From contig NC_091675.1 in the NCBI RefSeq assembly GCF_042453785.1, positions 3,422,501 to 3,486,500 on the forward strand: a DNA stretch of 64,000 nt, in the 5' to 3' direction. Source of the stretch: Malus domestica. Its lineage: Eukaryota > Streptophyta > Magnoliopsida > Rosales > Rosaceae. Numbering within the stretch: position 1 is the stretch's first letter; the number at the start of each line of letters is the position of its first letter. The position numbers and the translations under genes were made by a program. The notes beneath the pieces were generated by a model that worked only from the letters and a program-made list of their open reading frames with translations, was not told the DNA's origin and searched no databases. Shown here in pieces: positions 47,830 through 59,582 of the stretch.

Positions 47830-48689
47830 GTGAAGCTTTCTAAGTACTTTCATTAATAACTAAAGAATTACTGGCACATTGAAAATTGAAATTGATAATT
47901 GAATAAAAACTAGTAAGTCAATGTTGCAATTATAAACTATTTTGACTGCATTGGTAGTGCCTATGAGTAATTAATCAACCTTTTTTTTTAAGAGACTGCT
48001 AAGTTGATTAAGAAATGTCTTCACAAAAATTTTTGAAATTTTCTTCATATTATTTCAATAAATTTAGTATAAAATATCGTTTGTACAAAATATAAATTGC
48101 TTTTGTGTCCTTAAATGGTATGCTAATTGTAATTAAATAACGCGTTTTATCGCGGTGAAAGAAAGAAATAATGTTTATGTACTATGGTGTGGGTTCGATT
48201 CCCACTAGCTCCCCTCCCAGACTCTCCAAACATTTAACAATTTAACTCACTAACGTTCTCGTTTGTAAAAAAAATCCTATATTACTTGGTTGTGATGTTC
48301 GTTATAACATGAACAAATCACGTTTAACCCAAAATATCTTCCACAGAAATCCTGACAATGTGCTATCAAATGCAGAAGGAAATAGTAGTTGATCGCACTT
48401 AACTACTCCCACATGTAAAATAGCAGCGATATAAAAATATAGTCGTCCCTACATCCATGCTGCTGTGTTACCAAAACAATTTGATTTCAAACTCAACGAC
48501 CACCACTACTCCTACATAGATAGATTGTGGTGGATGAGTATGGCTACGTGCCTTAAGGGCTTGTGCGTTTACGTGAAACTCTAGGCCCTGCACCTCTGCC
48601 TCAATGGGCGTGACAATTCATATCAGTGGACACAGAAGATTAACGATATTTGTGTGGAATTCATGCAAGGTAGTCAGCATTTATCTGCC

Positions 48690-49070
48690 CTATATATGAG
48701 TCAGGTCCATATAAACTAAAATTTTCCTTAAAAATATATAAAATATGAAGACCTAATATATGAGTCAGGTCCATGTAAATAAATTTTCCTTGAGAAACTA
48801 TAAAATATGAGACCTACTATTTTGGAGATGGGAGGAGCAGTTTCTGTTTTGTTTTCGGGTGAGTTATTATATTTAAAGGTTGGTGTCTGTATAGCAAAAA
48901 GTTGGAAACGACAGGAAGGGAGATCATTGGGGACGACCTTTTGTATGTGTGTGTGTGTGTACACACAGCTAGGTCCCTCGGTATTGAATTCCTCATTGGG
49001 GACGACCTTTTGTGTGTGTGTGTGAGTACACACAGCTAGGTCCCTCGGTATTGAATTCCTCTAGCTAGGT
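48690..49070. repeat. Two pairs of short direct duplications
   Basis: An 'atatatgagtcaggtcc' unit occurs at about 48692 and 48756 (64-bp period). A 'cattggggacgacctttt' unit occurs at 48925 and 48994 (69-bp period), each followed by a GT-repeat and then 'acacagctaggtccctcgg'. No gene is seen. Confidence 0.85.
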
Positions 49071-49227
49071 TAATTGTTTTCACAGGATTGACTTTCCAGG
49101 CTTTGCAGATCTGGCGGTGAATTCACCAGTTCCTAATTAACTAGGTAGATATTTACTCCTTTCTGAAACTGCCACTTCTCTCCCACACTACATTAAATCA
49201 ATGTTGAAAAGCCACAGTTCGATATCT

Positions 49228-49440
49228 CTATCTCTATCTCTGACATTGGTTCCATTGGAATATGCTGTTTTTTAATTAGGGTTTTGGGATGGGAAAACGC
49301 AGAGTCTCCCTCTAGCATCTCTCTAGTGTTGGTTCCATTGGTCTATGCTGTTTTCTTATTAGGGTTTCTCTAGCATCTCTCTAACGTTGGCTCCATTGGT
49401 CTATGTTGTTTTCTAATTAAGGTTCATGTGTTAAAGTTTC
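49228..49440. repeat. Three tandem copies of a 60-80 bp unit
   Basis: 'ttggttccattgg' recurs near 49246, 49327 and 49386 with attached 'tatgctgtttt.taattagggtt' and 'tagcatctctct' words. A weaker fourth copy may lie near 49550-49600. Confidence 0.75.
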
Positions 49441-49630
49441 AAAATATCACTAATTGCATTGATATTGTCTTCACGTGATTTGTTTTGTAAGATGATCAAT
49501 GTAGAATTTTAACTTATATTCATCATTAGGTAGGGGAACACGCACTCTCTATCTCCATTGGTCCCATTGGTCTATGCTAGGGTTTCGGGATGGGAACCCT
49601 AATTGGAGTACAATAATGGAAACAAAGTTA

Positions 49631-50576
49631 GGGGTGTATTCAATTGAGAATTTGAGAGATTTTAATGGATTTATAAATCTATGGATTTTTGTAGAGTTTA
49701 ACTGATTTGTAGAGATTCCATATAAAATTTTGATTCAGTTCCCTCAAAATCTCATGGGGAGATGTGAGATTTGTAGATGCTTAAAATACACTACAAAATC
49801 TCTCCAATTCCCTCTAATTCCTCAACTTTTCCAAATTCTTTAAATTCAAATTCTAATTGAATACACTTGAAATGTTATAAACTTCTTTAAAATTCTAATT
49901 GAATACACTCAGATTTCTAAGGATTTTAATAAACTATCTTAAAATTTTAATTGAATATGTTTGTACGATACTTGACCAATCCTGAAACTACCGAGCATCG
50001 TTCAACGTTATACCATTAAGGACCCAGAAGAGTTTCCCTCCAACCAGGAGGCCAATCACAGCGCGACACGTGTTGACATTAGAAGCCAATCATAACGCAA
50101 CACGTGTCAACATCAGAAGCCAATCACAACACGACACGTGTCAATGTCAGAATGAAACTAGAAATTCTCTTCTATAAATAGAGATCATTCTCTCACAATA
50201 TTTCCTAATGTCATTTGTACTAAATCAGTTATTAGTACTCACTAAATGAGAGTTTGAACCTATGTACTTGGTAAACCCTTCACAATTAATGAGAACTCCT
50301 CTACTATGTGGACGTAGCCAATCTGGGTGAACCACGTACATCTTGTGTTTGCTTCTCTGTCCCTATCCATTTACATACTTATCCACACTAGTGACCGGAG
50401 CAATCTAGCGAATGTCACAAACTTAACACTTTCTGTTGTACCAAAGTCCTCACTGATTTTGTGCATCAATCGAATACACTTTGAATTTCAGAGAATCACT
50501 TAAAATCTTGATTGAATACCCTTAGATTCATTAAAAGAATTAAAATCCCTCAAAATCCCAATTGAATACACCCCCC
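49631..50576. mobile_element. Harbinger/Tourist-like MITE split by an LTR insertion
   Basis: The ends GGGGTGTATTCAATTG and CAATTGAATACACCCCCC are inverted repeats. TTA flanks both sides (49628-49630 and 50577-50579). The interior repeats the phrase 'ttctaattgaatacact'. A foreign block from about 49958 to 50471 interrupts it. Confidence 0.65.
49958..50471 (+). mobile_element. Probable solo LTR nested in the MITE
   Basis: A 0.5-kb block contains a TATA box (ctataaatag near 50173) and a 3' part resembling an LTR R/U5 (gaactcctctac, gtgaccggagcaatc). No internal coding region is attached. GAATA lies on both sides of these limits (49953-49957 and 50472-50476), but the right end then reads ATC rather than CA. 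The boundary is therefore uncertain. Confidence 0.45.
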
Positions 50577-51368
50577 TTAATCAAATCCACAATACTATAC
50601 CAGAAAACAAACGCAGTACAGAAACCAACAACAAAATTTGTTTATCCAATAACTACGCATAATTAAGAGTATGTGTGTGAAAAACGTTCCATATATTTTG
50701 GGGTTACGCATTGACCACATAGTTGAAGGATTAATTATGAACTCACGATCGATGTGGGGTTTGGATTAAGAATCATACATTAATGAGCTAGAAGGCAAAT
50801 TCAAATTGATTCGAAAGAGAGAGGTCAGGCAATTATTGGTACTTTCTTAACGGTTTAATTAAGGGATCGAATAATTGTAGTATGATCACATAATAATTCA
50901 TGCATGTATATTACAGTCTATCATCCAGGCCTATAGACTTACTACAACATAGGCTGAGGCGCCTGTTACTGCTCTTATTATACGCAGTAAGTACGCCCTT
51001 GATTAAAATGCTATGATAGTGAAGGACGTTGTGGCATTTATTATAGCTTCAAAGCTTGGTGTGAAGTTAGGATTTGTTATTGGTTTTGGTTTTACGCACT
51101 CAATAGTTGCGGGATGTGAACGTTGCCTACGAATACTCAACATCTCGCAACAATCCCACGATTATTCTCTAATTCAAGAACTTATCTTCAATTTGGAATT
51201 GGAGCATACAACTTAGGATGCAAAGAATATATAAGTACAACCTTCTTGCATTTTTAATTTTCTTAGCACAAGCCTGAAGCAAAATCCTAAGCAACTCCTT
51301 AATCTCCTTTATTCAGTACTGTAATACACATAATTTCGATAATGCCATTAGGCAATACATATTTGTTA

Positions 51369-51837
51369 GAGTAAATTGTAGTTATGGTCCCTTAACTTTA
51401 ACTCAATTGGAGCAATGGTTCTTCAACTAAAAATCCATTACTATTGGTCCTTCAACTCATCAAAACATGCAGCTATGATCCCTCAACTAAAAATTCATTA
51501 CATTTGGTCCCTCAACTTTAATTCAACTGGAGAAATGGTCCATTAACTTTAATCCAATTGTAGCAATGATCCTTCAAACATAACTCGTTTTGACAAAAAT
51601 TTTGATGTATAGTTGACGAAAATGATCATAATTACACACTTTGATGAGTTGAGGGACCCTAATTATATAAATGGTTATTCCAACATAACTTATTTTGACA
51701 AAATTTTGAAGAAATTGATGAAAAGGACTATAGCTACACATTTTGATAAGTTGAGGGACCAATGGTAATGAATTTTTAATTGAGGGACCATTGCTCCAAT
51801 TTGATTAAAGTTCAAGGACCATTGCTACAATTTACTC
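51369..51837. mobile_element. Foldback Mutator-like MITE (469 bp)
   Basis: GAGTAAATTGTAG at the left and CTACAATTTACTC at the right begin inverted repeats that extend over 100 bp per arm, with 'ggtccctcaact' words repeated in tandem. The 9-bp repeat TATTTGTTA flanks both sides exactly (51360-51368 and 51838-51846). Confidence 0.9.
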
Positions 51838-52920
51838 TATTTGTTATTTACTCCATAAGCCATTATTCCTCAGCTATCAGTGATTAAGCAGCCATCTAAG
51901 ATCCATCACCAGAATCCATAGCCATATTCTCCTTCAAGTATCACTTCATAACTCATGACATCACACATCCCAAACCCAAACGCATTGCTCGGCTTTGCAA
52001 AGTCAGTATCCAGAAACTCAGAGAGGCTCATCTCCCTAAAATCTTCCACCAATATTTTCCCAGCATCTGGAATAACCATCTTCCCTTGATTCAGATTCTT
52101 CTGCTATGATGTCAACTAAATTGCCAAGCATGAAGGACCCCTATGCAAAATTATTATTGCAACTGGTGTCATTTGTTAGTTTTTCTTCAACTTTTGATTG
52201 TTGTATATTGTGTCTGAAAACTCAGTGGAGGTGGAGGGTCTACATGATAATTTATCTTCCTGTTGTGGTGTCTTACATAAATTGTTATTCCAGTAATTCT
52301 TGATGTCATTGTTTGTTCGTCCTGGAATTCTCCCGCTATTGGAGACCATCTACACCAATCACAAAATTTAACCGTAAGTAAATTAGTAATCAAATTCAAC
52401 ACAAATTAAAGAAGAAGAAAAAGGAAATTGGTCGAAATGATCATTTATCAAATTCCAATTCACGAAATTGTTAGTTTTGTATGTCGATATTTAATTAATT
52501 TTGGTCAATTAAACAATTGGGATTTAATTTTTGATATTTTAACGTATTTCAAAAAAAAAAAAAATATATATATGAGTTGAAGCAAATAGGACAATACAAG
52601 ATCTGTTGCCTAAGAGTTTGTGGAGTCTGATGATGAGATCTTCTTCATCTTATGTAATGTCGCCTCGCTTGTTTGGTCTCAGATAATTTAGCCACAGCAG
52701 CCCTGCATCATGTTTCCGATTTCAACCAAAGAACGCATGAGTTCAAATCTCACGTATGATAATGGTTGATAAACATAAAAATGAAAAACGTCGTCGACCA
52801 TGATATTCACCTGCTTGTTTAGGAACATTGCTCCATTTTCTTTCACTGTGTGCTTGGATGTAATCTGCAAGCATTTTGTCTTCAAGAGCAGTCCATGCTC
52901 TTCTCTTCACTCCTTCCTTG

Positions 52921-53461
52921 TGTCACGGGCCGCATGTTAAAAACAAAGAAAATGCCCAAGACATCATATATCTAAGCCCATAAAGCCTTGTCTTCATGGA
53001 AGCTTCTGGAACGTCCCGGAGAAATCAAGAACGTGGCGGAGCATTCAAGATAATCTAGGGCATTCCGGAACATTCCACACAAGTGTACATATTTAAGCCT
53101 CACCTAGAATAATCTAGATTAGGCAAGTTGTATCTAGAACTATGCTAGATATTTTTGGATGTAAGTAGGGGATTCTAGAACCCTCCATTGAGGAGGTGAC
53201 TTAGGCCTATAAATAGGAGGTAAGGCCATTTGGCCAAACCATCCCAAGAATTGTAAGCAATTGTAAAGTTCTCTTAACTTTCAATACAAAGCTTCCTTTC
53301 TCCCATCTTCTAAGTGATCTTAGCATTCTCCAAGCTATCTTAGCTTTCTTTGTGATTCGATCCGGGGAAGCGAGGCTTCGAAGGCTTACTTAGCTTGTTC
53401 ATCGAGGTATTCAAGTCTAAGTGCCGCACGGGCGGAAGGCTTAAAGAGTCATCCCGTGACA
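52921..53461 (+). repeat. 5' LTR of the Ty3/gypsy element (541 bp)
   Basis: It begins TGTCACGGG and ends CCCGTGACA, a 9-bp perfect terminal inverted repeat. It is read as identical to the 3' LTR. A TATA box (TATAAATA, 53208-53215) marks the start of the R region. Confidence 0.97.
53208..53215 (+). promoter_or_regulatory. LTR TATA box
   Basis: TATAAATA inside the LTR. The same word occurs in the 3' LTR near 58472, where it could drive transcription outward towards 59 kb. Confidence 0.75.
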
Positions 53462-53463
53462 GC

Positions 53464-53475
53464 TGGTATCAGAGC
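53464..53475 (+). other. Primer-binding site (initiator tRNA-Met type)
   Basis: TGGTATCAGAGC, two bases after the 5' LTR, is the usual complement of the 3' end of initiator methionine tRNA used by plant Ty3/gypsy elements. Confidence 0.93.
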
Positions 53476-53508
53476 CTAGTTCGTGAATCACTTGAAGGAA
53501 AGTAGGAT

Positions 53509-56500
53509 ATGGCAAGTGGAGAGACGGTGTCCGGAGTCTCCGAGCTAAGGGAGCGTGCTGTCGAGGTCCAAGACGTTGCCAAGAGCAAGCCAAAGTTAAA
53601 GGACTTGCAAGCATCGATGGAGACCATGGAAGAGCGACTCGAGAAGATGGAACGAACCATACTCGAGTTCGATACTCGACTTGATGAGGACGTTGTCGAC
53701 AAGGAGGAAATCCAAACCATAGTGGACAATGGTAAGGATGAACTGCGTGGCTTGGTGGAAGGGCTACGAGATGAGCTCCTTGGCGCTCTCAACACCATGG
53801 CAGACAAGATGCGGAGGGAAGTCCAAGTTCACCTTGACAACATAGAGGCAAGGTTTGTGGCGCTTCAAGAAGAGATAAAGGACACAAGGGAACTTAAGGG
53901 AGATGTGGCGTTTTGTAAAGAAGCAGTCGTGAAGCAATTCGTGCAAGGGCCGAGGGAAATCAAGGCGTTGGACTCCAAGGTAATCGACTCCTTTAAACCC
54001 AAATCCTATAATGGGAAGAGAGAAGCAAAGGAGCTTGACACATTCGTGTGGAACGTGGAACGATACTTCAAGTACCTGAAGCTTGAAGATGACGAGTCCA
54101 AAATCTCAACGGCAACCATGTTCTTAGCTGACAATGCCCTTATGTGGTGGCGTCGTCGGAGCATGGAGATTGAGCAAGGTACGTTCTCTCTCACCACTTG
54201 GGATGAATTTAAGAAAGATCTTATGTTGCACTTCTATCCCCAAAATGCCAAGTACGAAGCCAAGGAGAAACTAAGGTGGCTCAAGCAAACGGGGAGCGTC
54301 AAAGACTATGTCAACGCCTTCGTGAGCTTGTTATTCGAGGTGCCCAACATGTTAGAGGAAGACAAGCTCATGTACTTCATGAGTGGACTGCAAAATTGGG
54401 CAAAACTCGAACTACAAAGGAGACACGTGCAAACATTGTCTGATGCCATTGCCGCTGCCGAATCCTTGATTGAGTTTAAATCAAGCCACCAAGGTGATTC
54501 CAAGTCCACGGGGAAGAGGGGTAACCATGAGAGAAGTGGGGGAGAACATAAGTCGAAGGACAAGGCCGAGACAAGCAAACCGAAGGAGAAGAAAGCCGAT
54601 AAGCATGACAAAGGCAAAGGTAAGTCTTGGCAACCCACTTGTTACCTATGCGACGGCCCTCACATGATGCGAGATTGCCCACAAAAGAAGGCCCTTAAGG
54701 CCATGGCTTTCAAGGAGGACAAGGTCAAAGAGAGTAACGATGCAACGATGGGATGCATCCGTCTACTGAACGCCATCCAGACAACCCTCTCACAACCTAA
54801 GGCTCAAGTTGGGGGAGGATCATTGTTCGTCGACGTCAAGACTGGTGACAAGACGACGCGTGTGTTGGTGGACACGGGAGCAACACACAACTTCATGACG
54901 TCGGAGGAAGCAACAAGGCTTGGCCTCCGAGTCACAAAGGAGCCTGGTAGCGTGAAGACGGTAAATTCCGCTGCCACCCCTATTGTTGGAGTTGCGCGCA
55001 ATGTACAAGTAGACATTGGCGCATGGAAGGGAGAGATCGACTTCACTATAGTCAAGATGGACGACTATGGCGTAGTCATTGGGTTAGAGTTCATGGACAA
55101 GGTACGAGCCTTTCCCATTCCCTTCTACAATATTTTCTGTATCCTGGCCGATGGAAGACAACCTTGCCTAGTGCCATTGGAAAGGCAAGCCAAGAAGTGC
55201 ACCCAACACTTGTCGGCAATTCAATTTGCCAAGTCTTGGAAGAAAGGCGAGGCCACATTTCTTGCAACCCTAATGTTGAATGAAGGGGAGGAGAAGTACG
55301 GGCCTTTGCCGAGACAAGTGGAAGACGTCCTGGTGGAGTTCGCGGACGTGATGCCTAAGGAACTGCCTAAGAAGTTGCCACCAAGGAGAGAAGTCGACCA
55401 TGCGATTGAGTTGGAGCCTGGTGCTAAGCCTCCCTCCAAATCACCTTATAGGATGTCGCCACCCGAGTTGGAGGAATTGAGGAAGCAACTCAACGAGCTA
55501 CTTGATGCTGGCTACATCCAACCCTCCAAGTCCCCATATGGTGCACCCGTCCTGTTCCAACGCAAGAAAGAAGGTAGCCTAAGGTTGTGCATCGACTATA
55601 GAGCATTGAACAAGATTACCATCAAGAACAAGTACCCACTTCCGTTGATCGCCGACTTATTCGATCAACTTGGTGAAGCAAGGTACTTCACAAAGTTAGA
55701 TCTTCGATCGGGATACTACCAAGTGAGGATAGCCCCTGGAGACGAATCGAAGACGGCGATGGTGACCAGATATGGAGCGTTCGAGTATAAAGTCATGCCA
55801 TTCGGTCTGACCAATGCCCCCGCAACATTCTGCACATTGATGAACAAGGTATTCCATCCTTATCTTGACAAGTTTGTCGTGGTTTACATTGATGATATCG
55901 TTGTCTATAGCAAGACATTGGAGGAGCATGTCAAGCACTTGCGCATAGTGTTCAAGACCCTTCGGGAGCATGAACTCTATGTCAAGAAGGAGAAATGCTC
56001 CTTTGCCACAAAAGAAGTAGAATTTCTTGGCCACAAGATAAAGGAGGGGAAACTTATGATGGAAAAGGGCAAGATCAAGGCCATTCAAGAGTGGGAACCG
56101 CCGACCAAGGTACCAACACTACGATCCTTTCTGGGGTTAGCCAACTACTATCGGAGATTCATAAAAGGGTATTCAGCTATAGCGGCACCCTTAACAGACC
56201 TTCTTAAGAAAAACAAGGCATGGGAATGGACGGACCGGTGTCAAGAGGCCTTTGAGAGGTTGAAGAAGGCCCTAATGGAGGAGCCTGTACTAAGGTTGCC
56301 CGACCTTAGTAAGCCATTCGAGTTGCACACTGATGCTTCCGACTTTGCCATAGGAGGAGTGTTGATGCAAGAGGGACATCCGATAGCCTATGAAAGTCGC
56401 AAGCTAAACAATGCCGAGAAGAGGTACACGACCCATGAAAAGGAGATGACCGCCATCGTCCATTGCCTTAGAGTTTGGAGGCATTACTTGCTTGGTACCC

Positions 56501-58173
56501 CATTCGTCATCAAGACGGACAACGTTGCCACTAGCTACTTTCAAACCCAACAAAAGCTCACACCTAAGCAAGCAAGGTGGCAAGAGTTCTTAGCGGAGTT
56601 TGATTACAAGCTAGAGTACAAGCAAGGAAAGGAGAACGTGGTGGCCGATGCTCTAAGTAGACGAGTAGAGTTAATGGCTACGGTACTCAAGCCGCAAAGC
56701 CATCTCTTGGGCCATGTCCGAGAAGGTTTATCACATGACGTCCAAGCCAAGAACATTGTGGAGTTTGTCAAGGAAGGGAAGACAAGAAGGTTTTGGCTTG
56801 AGGACGACTTGCTATACACCAAGGGCAAGCGGATCTACGTCCCAAAGTGGGGAAGCTTAAGGAAAGAAATCCTGAAGGAGTGCCATGACTCAATGTGGGC
56901 AGGACATCCTGGCACTCACCGCACGTTGGCTTTGGTGAGCGATGCTTATTATTGGCCACAAATGCGGGATGATGTAGATTCGTACGTGAAGACTTGTCTT
57001 GTGTGCCAACAAGACAAAGTGGAACAAAAGCAACCGGGAGGACTGTTGGAACCACTTCCCACCCCATCAAGACCATGGGAGTGTTTAACCATGGATTTCA
57101 TTACACATTTGTCCAAGTCTGATGGATGTGGATCTATCTTCGTCGTGGTCGATAGATTCACCAAGTATGCCACTTTCATACCCGCACCCGTGGAGTGCAC
57201 AGCCGAAGTAGCTGCACGCTTGTTTCTAAAGCACGTGGTGAAGTATTGGGGTGTTCCGAGGAGCATAGTCAGCGATCGAGATGCTCGCTTCACGGGTAGA
57301 TTTTGGAAGGAGCTCTTCAAGCTACTTGGCTCAAAGTTAGACTTCTCCACAGCTTTTCATCCTCAAACTGATGGACAAACGGAGCGGGTTAATGCATTGT
57401 TGGAGACTTATTTGCGGCACTATGTTAGTGCCAATCAACGAGATTGGGCTAAGTTACTTGATGTTGCCCAATTCTCTTATAACTTGCAACGTTCGGAGTC
57501 GACGGGGAAAAGTCCGTTCGAGTTGGCTATAGGGCAACAACCCTTGACCCCGAACACGGTCATGACTGGCTACACGGGGAATAGTCCAGCCGCTTTCAAA
57601 ACCGCTAAGGAGTGGCAATTAGCCCACGAACTTGCTCGAGCTCATTTGGAGAAGGCTTCAAAAAAGATGAAGAAATGGGCGGATCGCAAGCGAAGGAATG
57701 TGGAGTTCCAAACTGGCGACCAAGTCTTTGTGAAGCTCAATGCGTCTCAGCACAAGAGTACTCGTGGCTTGCACAAGAGCTTGTTGCGGAAATATGAGGG
57801 ACCATTCCCTATCATCAAGAAGGTTGGCAAAGCTGCGTATGTTGTGGAACTCCCACCTCGCCTCAAGTTTCACCCGGTGTTCCATGTGAGCAACTTGAAG
57901 CCTTATCATGCGGACGATGAGGAACCAAGTCGAGGTGAGTCTCATCGAGCACCCCCTTTGATGACAGAGGCGTTTGACAAAGAAGTGGAGAACATTGAAG
58001 CTAAGCGTGTCGTGGTGCGACCAAGACAACCAAAGCATGTGGAGTACTTTGTCAAATGGAAGGGGCTACCATACTCCGAAGCAACATGGGAGAAGGAGTC
58101 GTCCTTATGGCAATATAAGGACTTGATCGAGACATTCGAGAGGCAAGAGTCGACGAGGACGTCGACGGCTTAA
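53509..58173 (+). CDS. Ty3/gypsy gag-pol polyprotein with chromodomain (1554 aa)
   Basis: One open frame. Gag occupies about residues 1-430 with an N-terminal coiled coil and the retrotransposon-gag fold. A zinc knuckle near 378 reads [13 protein letters not shown] (C-x2-C-x3-H-x4-C, one residue shorter than the common form). Protease follows with DTGA at 455. Reverse transcriptase has YIDD at 793 and RNase H has HTDAS at about 942. Integrase has its HHCC region from about 1126 (CLVCQQDK) and a catalytic triad at D1196, D1256 and E1292 (D-D35-E spacing). The C-terminus has the [20 protein letters not shown] module and a chromodomain at about 1495-1545 ([16 protein letters not shown]). Gag and pol share one frame with no stop, as in most plant chromoviruses. 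The ATG at 53509 lies 33 bases after the primer-binding site. Confidence 0.97.
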   Translation: MASGETVSGVSELRERAVEVQDVAKSKPKLKDLQASMETMEERLEKMERTILEFDTRLDEDVVDKEEIQTIVDNGKDELRGLVEGLRDELLGALNTMADKMRREVQVHLDNIEARFVALQEEIKDTRELKGDVAFCKEAVVKQFVQGPREIKALDSKVIDSFKPKSYNGKREAKELDTFVWNVERYFKYLKLEDDESKISTATMFLADNALMWWRRRSMEIEQGTFSLTTWDEFKKDLMLHFYPQNAKYEAKEKLRWLKQTGSVKDYVNAFVSLLFEVPNMLEEDKLMYFMSGLQNWAKLELQRRHVQTLSDAIAAAESLIEFKSSHQGDSKSTGKRGNHERSGGEHKSKDKAETSKPKEKKADKHDKGKGKSWQPTCYLCDGPHMMRDCPQKKALKAMAFKEDKVKESNDATMGCIRLLNAIQTTLSQPKAQVGGGSLFVDVKTGDKTTRVLVDTGATHNFMTSEEATRLGLRVTKEPGSVKTVNSAATPIVGVARNVQVDIGAWKGEIDFTIVKMDDYGVVIGLEFMDKVRAFPIPFYNIFCILADGRQPCLVPLERQAKKCTQHLSAIQFAKSWKKGEATFLATLMLNEGEEKYGPLPRQVEDVLVEFADVMPKELPKKLPPRREVDHAIELEPGAKPPSKSPYRMSPPELEELRKQLNELLDAGYIQPSKSPYGAPVLFQRKKEGSLRLCIDYRALNKITIKNKYPLPLIADLFDQLGEARYFTKLDLRSGYYQVRIAPGDESKTAMVTRYGAFEYKVMPFGLTNAPATFCTLMNKVFHPYLDKFVVVYIDDIVVYSKTLEEHVKHLRIVFKTLREHELYVKKEKCSFATKEVEFLGHKIKEGKLMMEKGKIKAIQEWEPPTKVPTLRSFLGLANYYRRFIKGYSAIAAPLTDLLKKNKAWEWTDRCQEAFERLKKALMEEPVLRLPDLSKPFELHTDASDFAIGGVLMQEGHPIAYESRKLNNAEKRYTTHEKEMTAIVHCLRVWRHYLLGTPFVIKTDNVATSYFQTQQKLTPKQARWQEFLAEFDYKLEYKQGKENVVADALSRRVELMATVLKPQSHLLGHVREGLSHDVQAKNIVEFVKEGKTRRFWLEDDLLYTKGKRIYVPKWGSLRKEILKECHDSMWAGHPGTHRTLALVSDAYYWPQMRDDVDSYVKTCLVCQQDKVEQKQPGGLLEPLPTPSRPWECLTMDFITHLSKSDGCGSIFVVVDRFTKYATFIPAPVECTAEVAARLFLKHVVKYWGVPRSIVSDRDARFTGRFWKELFKLLGSKLDFSTAFHPQTDGQTERVNALLETYLRHYVSANQRDWAKLLDVAQFSYNLQRSESTGKSPFELAIGQQPLTPNTVMTGYTGNSPAAFKTAKEWQLAHELARAHLEKASKKMKKWADRKRRNVEFQTGDQVFVKLNASQHKSTRGLHKSLLRKYEGPFPIIKKVGKAAYVVELPPRLKFHPVFHVSNLKPYHADDEEPSRGESHRAPPLMTEAFDKEVENIEAKRVVVRPRQPKHVEYFVKWKGLPYSEATWEKESSLWQYKDLIETFERQESTRTSTA

Positions 58174-58184
58174 GTGGGGGAGGA
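58173..58184 (+). other. Polypurine tract
   Basis: AGTGGGGGAGGA directly precedes the 3' LTR and overlaps the last base of the gag-pol stop codon. Confidence 0.9.
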
Positions 58185-58725
58185 TGTCACGGGCCGCATG
58201 TTAAAAACAAAGAAAATGCCCAAGACATCATATATCTAAGCCCATAAAGCCTTGTCTTCATGGAAGCTTCTGGAACGTCCCGGAGAAATCAAGAACGTGG
58301 CGGAGCATTCAAGATAATCTAGGGCATTCCGGAACATTCCACACAAGTGTACATATTTAAGCCTCACCTAGAATAATCTAGATTAGGCAAGTTGTATCTA
58401 GAACTATGCTAGATATTTTTGGATGTAAGTAGGGGATTCTAGAACCCTCCATTGAGGAGGTGACTTAGGCCTATAAATAGGAGGTAAGGCCATTTGGCCA
58501 AACCATCCCAAGAATTGTAAGCAATTGTAAAGTTCTCTTAACTTTCAATACAAAGCTTCCTTTCTCCCATCTTCTAAGTGATCTTAGCATTCTCCAAGCT
58601 ATCTTAGCTTTCTTTGTGATTCGATCCGGGGAAGCGAGGCTTCGAAGGCTTACTTAGCTTGTTCATCGAGGTATTCAAGTCTAAGTGCCGCACGGGCGGA
58701 AGGCTTAAAGAGTCATCCCGTGACA
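58185..58725 (+). repeat. 3' LTR of the Ty3/gypsy element (541 bp)
   Basis: Same length and, by eye, same sequence as the 5' LTR. It is followed by the CTTG target duplication and then MYB exon 1 sequence. Confidence 0.97.
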
Positions 58726-58752
58726 CTTGGAACAACAAGGATTTCTTCCCAT

Positions 58753-59582
58753 AACTGGAAAGCTAGCTACTACTGCTGCATCTACTTACACCCTCCTGTC
58801 TCTATCTCTCCACAAGAGTTTGTGCTTTGGCTTTGGGTTTTTGCAACTCTTTTAGTCTTTAGCGACAATCACGGATTTGTTTCCTATTGTGTGGGGGCAG
58901 CTGCGTTGTGTTGTGTTCATTCTTAGGCAGAGACCACCTTGTTCATTATTTTTCAAGATTCAGCATAATTTTATATATAAATAATTGGAAACTTAGTCAG
59001 TTTCATCATGTACACTTACACTGATTGGTGGAGAGGATCTAAATTAAAGCTCATAATGATCCACCTGTCTGTTGGAATCACATATTCTAATCATAGTAAT
59101 TAATTACCAATACCTGCTTTGAGGAAAATTTCTGTGTAACAGTACATATATTGTGTTACTCATTTACGTGTTTTATTATGGGTGAATGACAGAATAGATA
59201 TTGTATGAATTTGGCGGTTTAATATATATCCTAATGGATAAAGTGTTGGTTTTCGTCAATGCATCTCGGATTCGAAATTTTCCCCTTCCTTAAATTATCG
59301 CAATAGTTTCGACTTTTGAACCTTCTCCCTCTTCTTAATAATACTATTTAAAAATATATATATTTCATGAGTTACGTATAGTATGAATAAGTGTTATAGC
59401 AATAAAAAATGAATAACAACGTGACTGTATTGCGATTATAATGAAAAATGTTTTTCTACCTAGCATTACTGAAAAATGTATATACAGTGGTTCAGGTTGC
59501 ATGTACTGTAAAGAACCAAAGAGATCTTACTCTAACAATTATTGACTATAGTATATAGAGAGTAAGTGGGGGTTTTGTTTAG
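58753..59582. other. 5' flank of the MYB pseudogene, intergenic
   Basis: No gene was recognised. The short frame 58720-58926 spans the LTR end and MYB flank and is not real. Confidence 0.5.

Larger units (their letters stand above)
52921..58725 (+). mobile_element. Full-length Ty3/gypsy chromovirus LTR retrotransposon (5.8 kb)
   Basis: Order: 5' LTR, primer-binding site, one gag-pol frame, polypurine tract, 3' LTR. The 4-bp target duplication CTTG lies at 52917-52920 and 58726-58729. Both LTRs are 541 bp and I see no difference between them. The single frame is uninterrupted and ends in a chromodomain, so this is a young and probably autonomous chromovirus copy. It is inserted in exon 1 of a MYB pseudogene, on the opposite strand to that gene. 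Confidence 0.97.
51906..58752 (-). pseudogene. TT2-like R2R3-MYB pseudogene, exon 1 split by a Ty3/gypsy element
   Basis: The gene starts at the ATG at 58752-58750 (MGRNPCCSK) and resumes beyond the retroelement at 52920 ([20 protein letters not shown]). It ends exon 1 at 52811 with a GT donor. Counting the 4-bp target duplication once, exon 1 is 23 + 110 = 133 nt, the canonical length. The gene was already damaged. Exon 2 (about 52702-52603) lost the LKRCGKSCR segment, lacks one codon in RP(D)IKRG, has a TAA stop before [15 protein letters not shown], and its donor is AT instead of GT. Exon 3 (about 52351-51906) has a 1-base deletion after WSPIAG. Its end still reads MSLSEFLDTDFAKPSN and closes with a stop at 51906. 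The extant parts resemble the intact gene at 45758-47654 and the pseudogene at 41889-42612. Confidence 0.93.

Noticed and set aside
55696-57350. Several antisense frames of 100-133 residues
   Set aside because: They are shadows of the gag-pol frame on the plus strand.
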